Positions 8,750 through 17,330 are shown, numbered from the stretch's first letter. The stretch: DNA of 64,000 nucleotides from Lysinibacillus xylanilyticus (GCF_001183605.1 NZ_LFXJ01000005.1:1165565-1229564); one strand, 5' to 3'. The notes: generated from the letters alone by a model not told the origin. Program-made: numbers and translations.

Positions 8750-8794
8750 TTTTATTTTCTGAATATAATAAAATTCTCAAAATAATACTAACAT

Positions 8795-8822
8795 AAAATG
8801 GCCAGGTAGCTTCAGCCTGGCC
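8795..8822 (-). terminator. Terminator downstream of the histidine phosphatase gene
   Basis: GGCCAGG and CCTGGCC form a strong stem. On the minus strand it is followed by ATTTTATG. It lies about 145 bases after the phosphatase stop codon. A weaker plus-strand T tract also exists. The rest of 8823-8967 holds nothing recognisable. Confidence 0.6.
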
Positions 8823-8967
8823 TTGTTTGACTTCATCACGCTTTCTTCAATGAAAAAGAGATGATTTTTTTATCAAACTTTATTACAAATATCAAGTTTT
8901 ATTATATGTGCCGTTTTATAGTGCCTGTTTTAGCAATCTTTTAGAAGACATTGCAATGTGATAGTTA

Positions 8968-9546
8968 TTAGTCAACACTAATTTGAAACCATCCTGTTTC
9001 ATCAGGAAAGTCCCTTCTGGATAAACTTCGGCCAGAAATCAATTGGCGATATGCAGTGATAGTACCATCGTGTGAAACTATAAAAATCTTATCCTTTTTT
9101 AACAACTTCAAATTTGCAACAAATTGTTGTGCAATGTTGTTGAAATCACTATTTGGCATAGTATTTATACTACCTGACCACAAATCTGGAGGTACATTCT
9201 TATCGAATTCTAGATTCGGATAATCCTTTTTGATTGTTTCTAAATTAATGATTTTATCACAAGGCAAAGTTTTTCCATTTTGGCGGAAAGGAAATATTCG
9301 TGGGGATACTAATGGGCTTACTAACTTACGACAATCAACATGCGAAGACCAAATTAGTGCAGTTTCCAGTGTTCTTTTAAGAGGACTAATAAATATAATA
9401 TCTTCATCCGTTAAGGTGAACTTTTTCCTTAACAACTTCGCTTGACTTATTCCTAATGCTGTTAATGAAGGATTTTTCACTTGCAAGCTATTTGGAATTG
9501 CTAGTGTGTGTTCTCCTTGGCCATGACGAATAAATATCAACTCCAC
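8968..9546 (-). CDS. Histidine phosphatase (phosphoglycerate mutase-like) family protein
   Basis: A 192-residue enzyme with the RHG motif at Arg7-His8-Gly9 (phospho-acceptor His8), a second catalytic arginine in SPLKRTLETA (about Arg58), and the C-terminal histidine in IVSHDGT (His159). These define the branch of phosphatases and mutases that use a phosphohistidine intermediate. Its substrate cannot be predicted. The GTG start at 9546 is preceded by GGTGAT. It is a single gene with its own downstream hairpin. Confidence 0.85.
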   Translation of the reverse strand: MELIFIRHGQGEHTLAIPNSLQVKNPSLTALGISQAKLLRKKFTLTDEDIIFISPLKRTLETALIWSSHVDCRKLVSPLVSPRIFPFRQNGKTLPCDKIINLETIKKDYPNLEFDKNVPPDLWSGSINTMPNSDFNNIAQQFVANLKLLKKDKIFIVSHDGTITAYRQLISGRSLSRRDFPDETGWFQISVD

Positions 9547-9621
9547 TTGATCACCACTCTTCTTCTTAACAAATAAAATGCCGTTAGATTGAACAAAATA
9601 ACTTATTCTTTTTGATCACAT

Positions 9622-10048
9622 CTAAGCCCATACAGACCAGGCAGCCTCAATATGATTACCTGATGGATCGGTAAAGACAAAGTATTTTGCATTTTCCCCG
9701 CGCTTAACAATCTCGGTTACTTCTACACCATTATTCTTTAATGATTGATGTGTATATTCAAGGTCTGGACAATTCAACGTAAAAGTTTGATAGAGGCGAC
9801 CATCGCGTCAAAAATCTGCTGTTGTATGATCCTTTGTTTCTACAAGAAGTAATACAACATTTCCTTCTGGCGGGTGTTAATACCGCTACAAAACCAATAT
9901 CATCCTTAAACTTTGGTGCTTTAAGCTTAAATCTAAGTTTATTTTCGTACCATTCAATTGTTTCATTAACATTAATAGCCGGTAAATACAGATAGCCAAT
10001 TCTACCGAATAACGACTTTTGGTCTTGAGTAATTTCCAATTTCCTCAC
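9622..10048 (-). pseudogene. VOC/glyoxalase-bleomycin resistance family gene, broken by a frameshift and a stop
   Basis: The first third reads RIGYLYLPAINVNETIEWYE then NKLRFKLKAPKF..IGFVAVLT, a clear VOC domain. Then a one-base shift is needed at ACACCCGCCAGAA to continue PEGNVVLLLVETKDHTTADF. An in-frame TGA follows, before RDGRLYQTFTLNCPDLEYTH. The frame continues through FVFTDPSGNHIEAAWSVWA to TAG at 9622. Two lesions make inactivation more likely than a sequencing error. The intact form would be about 142 residues. It starts at a GTG after CAGGAG. Confidence 0.85.
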
Positions 10049-10170
10049 TCCTGATTAAAAATTCTATAGGTTGGTTAATAGTATTCTTTAAAATCCAGTA
10101 TATTCCTTTTTGTCATTAGAATAATTGAACAAGGTTTGGAAAAAATACATCTAAAAAAGGGCTTGAGAAA

Positions 10171-10785
10171 ATGAAAAAAATTGTTTTTGTTGTCTTACTT
10201 TTATTAGTTCCAGTTGATGCGGCTGTGATAGTATCTGCTGGATCCATGCAATTAATTGAAGATTCACCTGAAGTCGATGAACAGCAAGAATTAACAATAA
10301 AGCAAGCGGTTGAATTAGCAAACCCCTCAGTATTGAAATGGAATAAAAATGCTCAATTATTACAGGCAATAAATATAGATTTAGATAAGTCTAGGAAGTT
10401 AATTGGAAGTAACGGTAAAAGAAAGCATTGGAACATTTCATTTGGAGTACCTGATACTAATAAGTATTTTTTAGTAACTATTCATGACGGGAAAATAGAT
10501 CAAACAAGTGATGTAACGGTGGATGGTACTTCTCCTTATCCCCAAAAAGAATTTATACAAATGAATGATATGAAGTATGATTCACCAGAGTTGCTTCAAA
10601 AAGCACTGAAAATGGGCAGTATTTATCCTGGTAACGATTGGGCTAAAGGGTACAATTTTATGCTTATTAAAGATACAGAGAGAAATGTTCCACTTCTATT
10701 AGTGATAGGTTGGAATAGAGACCAAACAAAAATGGAAGCAGCGGGCTTTAATGCCTCGACAGGAGAATACATTAAACCTAATTAA
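10171..10785 (+). CDS. Putative exported protein, unknown function
   Basis: A 204-residue protein with a signal peptide or N-terminal anchor (MKKIVFVVLLLLVPVDAAVI). The mature region contains ELTIKQAVELANPSVLKWN, then two beta-rich stretches (KHWNISFGVPDTNKYFLVTI, NVPLLLVIGWNRDQTKMEAA) ending AAGFNASTGEYIKPN. The layout (tandem segments ending in a GEY-like turn) is loosely like PepSY-type exported proteins, but I do not recognise it with confidence. The ATG has an AAAAAAGGGCTTGAG upstream, a modest ribosome site. It is divergent from the broken VOC gene and appears to be a single transcript. Confidence 0.7.
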   Translation: MKKIVFVVLLLLVPVDAAVIVSAGSMQLIEDSPEVDEQQELTIKQAVELANPSVLKWNKNAQLLQAINIDLDKSRKLIGSNGKRKHWNISFGVPDTNKYFLVTIHDGKIDQTSDVTVDGTSPYPQKEFIQMNDMKYDSPELLQKALKMGSIYPGNDWAKGYNFMLIKDTERNVPLLLVIGWNRDQTKMEAAGFNASTGEYIKPN

Positions 10786-11031
10786 GTTGCACTCCTTATT
10801 TTTAGCTTACGAGGTTTTTGGTGAAAAAAGAGGATTAACATAATCAATCATTTTTATATTATTCGCTGACTTTTTATATTTAGCTTTTTATCACCCATAT
10901 TCAGAATCGCTTTTACAAAAGTGATTATTTTTATAAAACTTTTATAAAATTTTATTTAAATGAGTAGTTAAATATCGCAATTCCTTTTAACAACTAATCA
11001 TATTATAGATTGTAGAAAGGAGGTAATAGCT

Positions 11032-11154
11032 ATGTCTGAATACTGCGGTAGTGGCGGCGGTTATGGTAATGGTACTGGTTCAGCTTTTGCGCTAATCGTT
11101 GTTCTATTCATTCTATTGATTATTGTCGGCACTAGCTTCATCGGCTTCTATTAA
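11032..11154 (+). CDS. YjcZ family sporulation-associated small membrane protein
   Basis: A 40-residue protein, MSEYCGSGGGYGNGTG followed by SAFALIVVLFILLIIVGTSFIGFY. It has a Gly-rich head and one membrane helix ending GFY, the signature of the YjcZ family found in endospore formers and made during sporulation. AAAGGAGGT lies eight bases before the ATG. Upstream CATATTATA (about 11000) resembles a mother-cell sigma-K -10 element, but no clear -35 was seen. It is followed by a strong terminator. The 10786-11015 gap otherwise holds nothing obvious. Confidence 0.9.
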   Translation: MSEYCGSGGGYGNGTGSAFALIVVLFILLIIVGTSFIGFY

Positions 11155-11225
11155 TACCCAATACCGCCACCAATGCTCATAATTTTTGGATAATATAAAG
11201 TTATCCTTTCCCTTCAAATATATAC

Positions 11226-11266
11226 AAAGGGTCACACTCCTCCGGTGACCCTTTAATATTTTCTTA
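11226..11266 (+). terminator. Terminator after the YjcZ gene
   Basis: AAAGGGTCAC pairs with GTGACCCTTT around a CTCCTCCG-type loop, followed by AATATTTTC. The sequence from here to about 11488 has no recognisable gene. Confidence 0.85.
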
Positions 11267-11488
11267 AATCAAATTATTAAGTCGCATCTGATTAGGGACT
11301 GAGTGACGTTTTTGAGATAGGTAGAAAACACTTTAGTATACAGTCAGTTGAAAATAATACCGATAACTAAAAAGTTTGTTTCATTCAATTAGTACAGGAT
11401 TTAGCGATGTTCGTCGGCGATACGTAGGAAAATGAAGATATCTTTTTGATACCAAATACATATAGTTAGTCCAAACCTTTGCAAGCAG

Positions 11489-11545
11489 ACAAAAAATAAC
11501 ATGAGATCCCACCTCAAATAGAAAGATGATGCCCCATGTTATTCT
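11489..11545 (-). terminator. Terminator of the DUF71 gene
   Basis: On the minus strand AATAACATG (downstream of the stop) pairs with CATGTTATT, followed by TTTTTGTC. The loop is long and partly structured. Confidence 0.55.
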
Positions 11546-11567
11546 CCGTACTTTTTTTTTCTACTAT

Positions 11568-12275
11568 TTAACTATTCTCTTCAGCACTTTGATCTAGTTC
11601 TAAAGGTAAAAAAGCATATTCTCCATTTCTAATAATCTCACATTTACGAACTGGAATAGGTTGTTTGAACATTGGCCCATCTAATACTGTAGTATGGAAC
11701 TCTCCACCTTCTCCACAAGGGTCAATACCGCGAGCTTCAAGCTCCTTTATGTATTCATGGGTTAACGTCCGCCCTAAATCTTCCTCGCGCATGCCCAAAG
11801 ATAAATTAACAGTTACAATGATTGTAACAAATCCAAGGTTTATAAATTCTTCAACTGCTTCACGATGATCCATTTCCCATAAAGGCATGCCTAGTTTTAA
11901 TCCAGCATTCTTCGTAACCTTGTCATGCCAGCAGCCATGTTCAGGCATATCTAAGTCTCCTGTTACTAAAACTTCTGCACCTTGATTTTTAGCTTTTTCT
12001 AAAAGGCTCATAAATACTTTTTCATATTCTATCCAGCTTGCTGCTGCAGTATAAACAGGTAAACCTATAGATTTCGCTTGAGCATGTATGAGTTCCGGAG
12101 GCATTCCGTGAGATCTGGACCGTTCCCCTTCTTCCTCCAGCATAACGATTAATCCAACCGCTTCTCCAACCTTCATTGCTTTATATAACGCTAAGACACT
12201 ATCCTTACCTCCACTAAATGAAGCTATAAATTTATGCCCTTGTGCATTATTTTTCCAATCCAATAATTCCGACAT
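11568..12275 (-). CDS. DUF71/COG2102 ATP-pyrophosphatase (diphthine-ammonia ligase-like)
   Basis: A 235-residue cytoplasmic enzyme with the PP-loop SGGKDS near residue 20, used to adenylate a carbonyl before amidation. The family blocks GDLDMPEHGCWHDKVTKNAG, then GMPLWEMDHREAVEEFINLG, and IDPCGEGGEFHTTVLDGPMF are all present. In eukaryotes and archaea this family makes diphthamide, which bacteria lack. A bacterial subgroup has been proposed to act in cobalamin salvage. That would fit the B12-controlled transporter 3 kb away, but the link is only contextual. The ATG follows AAAGGGGAAAGA. No operon partner is visible. Confidence 0.82.
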   Translation of the reverse strand: MSELLDWKNNAQGHKFIASFSGGKDSVLALYKAMKVGEAVGLIVMLEEEGERSRSHGMPPELIHAQAKSIGLPVYTAAASWIEYEKVFMSLLEKAKNQGAEVLVTGDLDMPEHGCWHDKVTKNAGLKLGMPLWEMDHREAVEEFINLGFVTIIVTVNLSLGMREEDLGRTLTHEYIKELEARGIDPCGEGGEFHTTVLDGPMFKQPIPVRKCEIIRNGEYAFLPLELDQSAEENS

Positions 12276-12328
12276 TCAAATCTTTCCCCTTTTTAATGAC
12301 TTTTCTAAGCTCCTCCTTAGAATAACAA

Positions 12329-12780
12329 TCAATTATGCCTCGGCATAATTGCGTCCGGAATCGGCTTTGTGCTTAGGCCTGCAAATGTTCTTTGCGCGAA
12401 AGCGTAGCGGCAGCAACGTGTCTTAGTCTGTGCGAAAGCGAAGCGACAGCAAAAGGGTTTTATCTGCGCGAAAGCAAAGCGACAGCGGCAACACAGCACC
12501 GATGCAGGTCAGTTAGCCGTTATCGCATGGATGCGATGATTTTAGGCTAACATCCCCTAAGAACTTCTTTCCGATTATGTGACATCCGCCGGAGGCTTAG
12601 GCCAACACGATGTTGGTCACTCAGACGTTGCCACAGGATGTGGCGTTCTTAGACTGAGTTCCTTTATTTCAGCGGATGTCTTTTGTACCAAAAGCATAGC
12701 GACAGGTACAGACGTTTCGTAGCGTCAGCAGCAGATGTTTGGACTCCTGCTGAAAGATGTTAAAACTCATTTGCAATTTT
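12329..12780. repeat. Family A structured repeat, long copy (downstream of the UvrA-like gene)
   Basis: It begins with the near-palindrome CAATTATGCC-TC-GGCATAATTG and CCGGAATCGG. It continues with three degenerate GCGAAAGCRNAGCGRCAGC units (about 12396-12495), then a hairpin GTTAGCC..GGCTAAC (about 12512-12550). A ~100-base multibranched segment at 12581-12680 follows. That segment is closed by GACATCCGC/GCGGATGTC and contains CCAACAcgaTGTTGG and GCCACAggaTGTGGC nested in ACTCAG/CTGAGT. A further part holds hairpins GTAC..GTAC and GACG..CGTC, then TGCTGAAAGATGTT. A shorter copy in the same orientation lies at 16074-16262. No coding potential was found. Confidence 0.8.
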
Positions 12781-12826
12781 ATCATTGCAAATGAGTCTGT
12801 CAGAAGTAGCTTACATATGGCTTTCT

Positions 12827-15800
12827 TTAATTTTTTTGCTCAAGGCATTGATAAATTGCCATCATATCTCGTTTATTCAATTCTCGGATACGGTTGAAAA
12901 TAGGAATATCTGCAACAGCCTCCGTAAGTAAGCTTTCATCTACAACGTCGCTTACTTTGCCAGTTAGCCATGTTTGCACGTCTACGCCTTCGACAATTTC
13001 CTTACGTCCTTCATCATTAATGCCACTTGCAGAGCAACTAACACATGGTACGGATAATTTATAGACGCCATCATGGAGATTGTCCTCTGAAATGACTTTC
13101 TTTCCATCACAGAATGGACATTTATGGCTTGCTTTAATTTTATTAATTTGTGTCACTATTTTTTTGTAGCCAAATGCTTCATAGACGTACGTTAATTTTT
13201 TGTATTTTCCATTAGTGAAATACTTATCAATAATGGTTTCTCTCGTTTCGTCAATGTTGGCAAAATCACAGATTGTAATTAGATTTTTGCTACTTATTAC
13301 TTCGATATTATCTTTAATTTTGTCCCAGAATGGTAAAACATTATTTAGTACTATTTCATAACCCGCTAAGCTTGCTAGATCTAATTCAAGCATTTTTAAC
13401 GACACTTGTGTTTCTCTTGGAAGTAATGAGACATCTTCCGTAAGAGTCATATCGCCACCAACAATTGCTTTTAGTTTTTCAAGCTGTGGTAGGTTGCCTA
13501 CTGTTTCTATGACCTGGTCGAGAGGTCGATGTATAAGCTCACGAATATCAGAGTCCCCGAATGTTAGTTTTTTCTTATGGTTTAGCACGGCTCCTTGACA
13601 GATTGGACAGCCAATCATTTTTTTTGATTCTTTCATTTGCTCTTTAATAATTGATTTTGAAATAACCATATAACGTCCAAGGATAAAATTAAAGCCTTCC
13701 CATTTTTTTGAAGATTTACTTGCTTTATCATAAAAAGATTTTTCCCAATAACCATATAGGAATGTATGTCTTTCTTCTTCTGTCATCTCATTGTAGCTTT
13801 TACTAATATCTTGACCTAGTTCATTCTTGATCTCATCAAAAAGGAATTGTAATTTCGGATGTTGATAATATTTTAATACTTCCATCACGTCTGGATGTAA
13901 TAAACCATCCCAGAATGGCACTGTTTTGTCTTGAATGACTAAATCAATATCAAATTCTTCAATTTGCAGGCGACCAGAACAGCTAGGGCAATGATTTTCC
14001 TGACTAAAGAAATCGAAGCTTCTTGTATCTTTATTCGTTGGATGTGCAGCCACTATATGGTTGATTAGGCCACCGATTTCATATAAAAAACTATACTGAC
14101 TATACAAGTGTCTTTCTAGATCAATGGCGACGACAGGTGCAATTGTTGCAGATTCATACTCTCCATATATCAAACGGGCCATTGATGATAGGCTTTTTAA
14201 AATACCGCCTTTATAGATGTTTTCGGCATTTTTAAAATAGCTAATATGATTGTCTTCTAAGTAATGGATGCCGTTTTTTGAAGCTAGTGTTGAAGATATA
14301 TGCAATGGAGCATCACTGTTTGTACTGTTAAGTTGACTAAAATAATCATCATGACTAACAACATCAAGATGTCGAATAGGTTCTTGCTGTCTTTTTCCAA
14401 AATCAACGATAAAATCAGAGCTATCTATCATATAAGCATTATGTTCAATCATCATAATAGAGACAGATTCATCTTGGAGAATGTCCCTCACACTATCAAT
14501 GAATTGATTTAATATGTTTTGTGATAAACCTTTTGAAGGCTCGTCAAAAATAAACAGCGTATGTGGGTTTCTTGAGTTCGAAAACAGCTCAGAAACTAAA
14601 TGAACACATTGAAATTCACCTGTCGATAAAGATTGTGTTTTTCTTTCCAACGTTAAATAACCGAGCCCCAGTTTAATCAATAAACTTAAGCGTTTATGAG
14701 CGATATCTTCATTTGGAAGCTCCTCAATAATGTCTTCAATAGAACGTTGGAAAATATCATCAATATCGTCACTGTATTTCGTCATTTTCTTTTTGATATC
14801 AAGAAACGTTGCAACAGTCGATCGGCTAGTAATCGATTGGTTTCGGTCTTGTCCTACCATGACCAGTTTATCTTTTGGATATCTTTTTAAGAAATCGTTG
14901 GAGATACACTCATTGACAAGGGTCGATTTCCCACAGCCAGACTCACCTGTCACGGTTACTAGTCTATTTTTAGGAATCTGAATTTCAGCCATTTCAATAT
15001 TACGACAGTAAAGATCATGAAATTGATAATATTCTGTAGGCATTACCTGGTTTCGTTCGCAATGGATTGGCTCTGGACGTGGTGATTCTTCGACGATTTT
15101 GCCGCCGTATTTCCCACTGCCAGGCCCAAAGAATAGTTGCTCATCCGATGTATCGAGCACCGTATCAGAATGATCAATAAGCCAAATTTGATTTTTATAG
15201 CCCAATTGTTTGATCTGTTCTAAAATTTTCAAAAGTGTTTGGTGATCAAGACCAACAGATATTTCATCAATAATTATCACGGTATTTTCACTAGCGGCCA
15301 TAAATTCTGCCAAGTACAGTCGAGTTAATTCCCCTCCAGACAAGGTCCCCATGATCCGATTTAAAGTTAAGTAACCAATATTCATATCGATAATATTTTT
15401 AAGAATATGCTGTCTCTCTTCACTAATATTTAATTCCTCAGAAAGGGAATAAATCGCCTCAATACTTAAGTTGTTCATATCGGAAATACTGTGTGGCTGA
15501 TTCCGTAATTCTAGCTTATATTGTTCAACTTCCGAGCTATAACGCTTGCCCTCACACTTTTTACATTCGACATTTTTGGTTGTGCCACGTCCTTTACATG
15601 TAGTACACCATCCTAATGCATTATTAAAGGAAAAAACCTCTGGCGAAAGATCAAACTTTTCAGCAAGCTTTTCACGAACCTCTTTATAAACGCCCGTATG
15701 AGTACCAACTGTTGAACGTGGATTAGTAGAAATTGATGACTTCCCGAGAAAAAGAACTAAAGGCATTTGTTCCATCTTGATGGCACTGAAATTCGTTTCC

Positions 15801-15997
15801 ATAATATTTGGGAACAAATACTGATATTCAGCCTTTGGCAATAAAGAAACGAGACGTTTCTTAGATTCTTCACCAATTGTTTGACAAAATGTAGTCTTAC
15901 CAGATCCAGACAATCCAGCAATTCCTAAAGATTGATCTTCCGGTAAGTCGACATCTAAACGATTTATATTGTTAGCAATTATTTGATTTATTTTCAT
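12827..15997 (-). CDS. UvrA-like ATPase with an extra degenerate UvrA-like half
   Basis: A 1,056-residue cytoplasmic protein. Residues ~20-270 and ~345-535 form two apparently active ABC modules of UvrA type: Walker A GLSGSGKT (28-35) and GESGCGKST (351-359), signatures LSGGE (219-223) and LSTGE (457-461), Walker B IIIDE (241) and LFIFDEP (481). A zinc module CTTC..CKKC lies at 131-148. The first half lacks the large UvrB-binding insert, as in short UvrA paralogues. Residues ~540-1056 again follow UvrA order: CPSC (670), a UvrA insertion-like segment (FDIDLVIQDKTVPFWDG), CPIC (797), then CPFC and CVSC (960-988). Here the Walker A is lost (GGILKSLSS) and the signature is LPRETQ. Start chosen at 15997 with GGAGAG upstream. 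Canonical UvrA is about 940 residues. A role in DNA-lesion or drug recognition is inferred from the family only. Confidence 0.85.
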   Translation of the reverse strand: MKINQIIANNINRLDVDLPEDQSLGIAGLSGSGKTTFCQTIGEESKKRLVSLLPKAEYQYLFPNIMETNFSAIKMEQMPLVLFLGKSSISTNPRSTVGTHTGVYKEVREKLAEKFDLSPEVFSFNNALGWCTTCKGRGTTKNVECKKCEGKRYSSEVEQYKLELRNQPHSISDMNNLSIEAIYSLSEELNISEERQHILKNIIDMNIGYLTLNRIMGTLSGGELTRLYLAEFMAASENTVIIIDEISVGLDHQTLLKILEQIKQLGYKNQIWLIDHSDTVLDTSDEQLFFGPGSGKYGGKIVEESPRPEPIHCERNQVMPTEYYQFHDLYCRNIEMAEIQIPKNRLVTVTGESGCGKSTLVNECISNDFLKRYPKDKLVMVGQDRNQSITSRSTVATFLDIKKKMTKYSDDIDDIFQRSIEDIIEELPNEDIAHKRLSLLIKLGLGYLTLERKTQSLSTGEFQCVHLVSELFSNSRNPHTLFIFDEPSKGLSQNILNQFIDSVRDILQDESVSIMMIEHNAYMIDSSDFIVDFGKRQQEPIRHLDVVSHDDYFSQLNSTNSDAPLHISSTLASKNGIHYLEDNHISYFKNAENIYKGGILKSLSSMARLIYGEYESATIAPVVAIDLERHLYSQYSFLYEIGGLINHIVAAHPTNKDTRSFDFFSQENHCPSCSGRLQIEEFDIDLVIQDKTVPFWDGLLHPDVMEVLKYYQHPKLQFLFDEIKNELGQDISKSYNEMTEEERHTFLYGYWEKSFYDKASKSSKKWEGFNFILGRYMVISKSIIKEQMKESKKMIGCPICQGAVLNHKKKLTFGDSDIRELIHRPLDQVIETVGNLPQLEKLKAIVGGDMTLTEDVSLLPRETQVSLKMLELDLASLAGYEIVLNNVLPFWDKIKDNIEVISSKNLITICDFANIDETRETIIDKYFTNGKYKKLTYVYEAFGYKKIVTQINKIKASHKCPFCDGKKVISEDNLHDGVYKLSVPCVSCSASGINDEGRKEIVEGVDVQTWLTGKVSDVVDESLLTEAVADIPIFNRIRELNKRDMMAIYQCLEQKN

Positions 15998-16073
15998 CGG
16001 ATAATCTCTCCATTCCATATAGTACTGTCATGTTAGCACAACTTCAACTGTATTTGTTGTGTTTATGACATGC

Positions 16074-16262
16074 CAACAATTATGCCTCGGCATAAATGCG
16101 TCCGGAATCGGCTTTGTGCAAGCACAAAGTACTCCTTCCCGATTCCGTGACATCCGCCGGAGGCTTTAGGCCAACATGATGTTGGTCACTCAGTCGTTGC
16201 CACAGGATGTGGCGCACTTAGACTGAGTTCCTCTATTTCAGCCTTTGCTGAAAGAAGTTAAA
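16074..16262. repeat. Family A structured repeat, short copy (upstream of the UvrA-like gene)
   Basis: Same orientation as the copy at 12329. CAATTATGCC-TC-GGCATAA is followed by CGGAATCGGCTTTGTGC paired with GCACAAAG...CCGATTCCG, a long imperfect hairpin. The GACATCCGCCGG module comes next, with CCAACAtgaTGTTGG, ACTCAG/CTGAGT and GCCACAggaTGTGGC. It ends TTTCAGCctttGCTGAAAG. Loop bases differ from the other copy while stems are kept. It fills most of the 15998-16377 gap. No gene is seen there. Confidence 0.8.
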
Positions 16263-16377
16263 AAAATGACGCTTTCCGTGTTTCGAAAAGCGTCCAACAA
16301 TTAATGTAATTTCTGTGTTACCTGCTTAAAAGGTTCATATTGAAAAGTAGTTAACATAGAAAATGAAGAAATCATTT

Positions 16378-16794
16378 TTACAGCTCTGCTAACACTTTTT
16401 CAAGCTGCTTACCATTGTTAATCCAAGCGTATTTAGCTCCTTCAATTGCTCCTTGACGAGCTTTAGTCGCTTCACTGAATCCGCTTTGATCAAGATGTAA
16501 ATGTGTAGTTCCATCTGAACCTTCTGTCAACGTCCATGTAACTGTAGTAGTTTCTCCAGCACTTGCCCAAATGTAAGATAATGTATGAGGTTCTTCCACT
16601 TTAAGCACCTCGCAATTGACAATTCCATCCCACCATTCATTTGGTTCAGCTCGGAATTGGAATTTATGTCCTACGACTGGTTTAAAGTCATTTTTCCATA
16701 TCCACTTTGCAAGAGTGTCTGAATCCGTTAATGCGTTCCAAACTTTCTCAATTGAACTTGTAAATTGATAATCTAAAGATACATCTGCTTTCAT
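16378..16794 (-). CDS. SRPBCC (AHSA1-type) domain protein
   Basis: A 138-residue START-like/SRPBCC protein, MKADVSLDYQFTSSIEKVWN...LAKWIW...GTTHLHLDQSGF, of the activator-of-Hsp90-ATPase-like group. Such domains bind small hydrophobic ligands and in bacteria are very often paired with an ArsR regulator. I start it at the ATG at 16794, which overlaps the ArsR stop codon (ATGA) and has GGAGGAAG upstream. A longer frame would lie inside the regulator gene. Translational coupling to the regulator is therefore likely. Confidence 0.87.
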   Translation of the reverse strand: MKADVSLDYQFTSSIEKVWNALTDSDTLAKWIWKNDFKPVVGHKFQFRAEPNEWWDGIVNCEVLKVEEPHTLSYIWASAGETTTVTWTLTEGSDGTTHLHLDQSGFSEATKARQGAIEGAKYAWINNGKQLEKVLAEL

Positions 16795-17117
16795 TTTTCT
16801 TCCTCCAATATAAGATTTAATATAGCCATTCTTGCTTTCCAGAATCCTTCGTAATACGATACCCAATCTTGAATTTCCTTCAACGGACCGGCATTCAACC
16901 GATACCTCGTTTCTCTACCAACCCTTCGAGCAATTACGAGATCAGCATCTTTAAGGATAGCCAAATGCTTAGAAACTGCTGTACGCCCCATTTCAAATTG
17001 AGACGTTAATTCATGAAGAGGTAATTCTTCCGCATCTGCCAACAAGCGTATTAATTGACGTCTTGTTGGATCAGCAATAGCAGCATAAACATCACGCTCT
17101 TGAGTCTTGTCGCTCAA
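16791..17117 (-). CDS. ArsR-family transcriptional repressor
   Basis: A 108-residue winged-helix regulator: AIADPTRRQLIRLLADAEEL, then the recognition segment ELTSQFEMGRTAVSKHLAIL and the wing RVGRETRYRLN. There is no CxC metal site, so it belongs to the group that pairs with SRPBCC proteins and is not an arsenic sensor. It starts at TTG (17117) with a very strong GGGGGAGGGGG ribosome site. The promoter carries a large inverted repeat and the regulator probably represses its own operon. Confidence 0.88.
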   Translation of the reverse strand: MSDKTQERDVYAAIADPTRRQLIRLLADAEELPLHELTSQFEMGRTAVSKHLAILKDADLVIARRVGRETRYRLNAGPLKEIQDWVSYYEGFWKARMAILNLILEEEK

Positions 17118-17140
17118 AATCCCCCTCCCCCTTTTGAATT

Positions 17141-17190
17141 GGACACTGATTGGTGTCTTAATTATATGACACCAATCAGTGTCCAGTCAA
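17141..17190 (-). promoter_or_regulatory. Promoter with double-palindrome operator of the ArsR-SRPBCC operon
   Basis: GGACACTGATTGGTGTC (17141-17157) and its exact reverse complement (17168-17184) flank ten bases. Each arm is itself an inverted repeat, GACAC-N6-GTGTC. On the minus strand TTGACT (17190-17185) and TATAAT (17166-17161) form a promoter with an 18-base spacer. One arm fills that spacer and the other lies just downstream of the -10, an arrangement suited to full occlusion by two repressor dimers. Confidence 0.85.
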
Positions 17191-17330
17191 TTTTTATTTT
17201 GAGATATTTGCATTAATTTTATTCACCGATTATTAATACGAATATAATTTACTGTGCTTGGATTCCTGAATGTACTTGTAGTACCACAGTCTAAGCCTCT
17301 ATGGCATTTATGTTGCTTTCCATTTCATCT

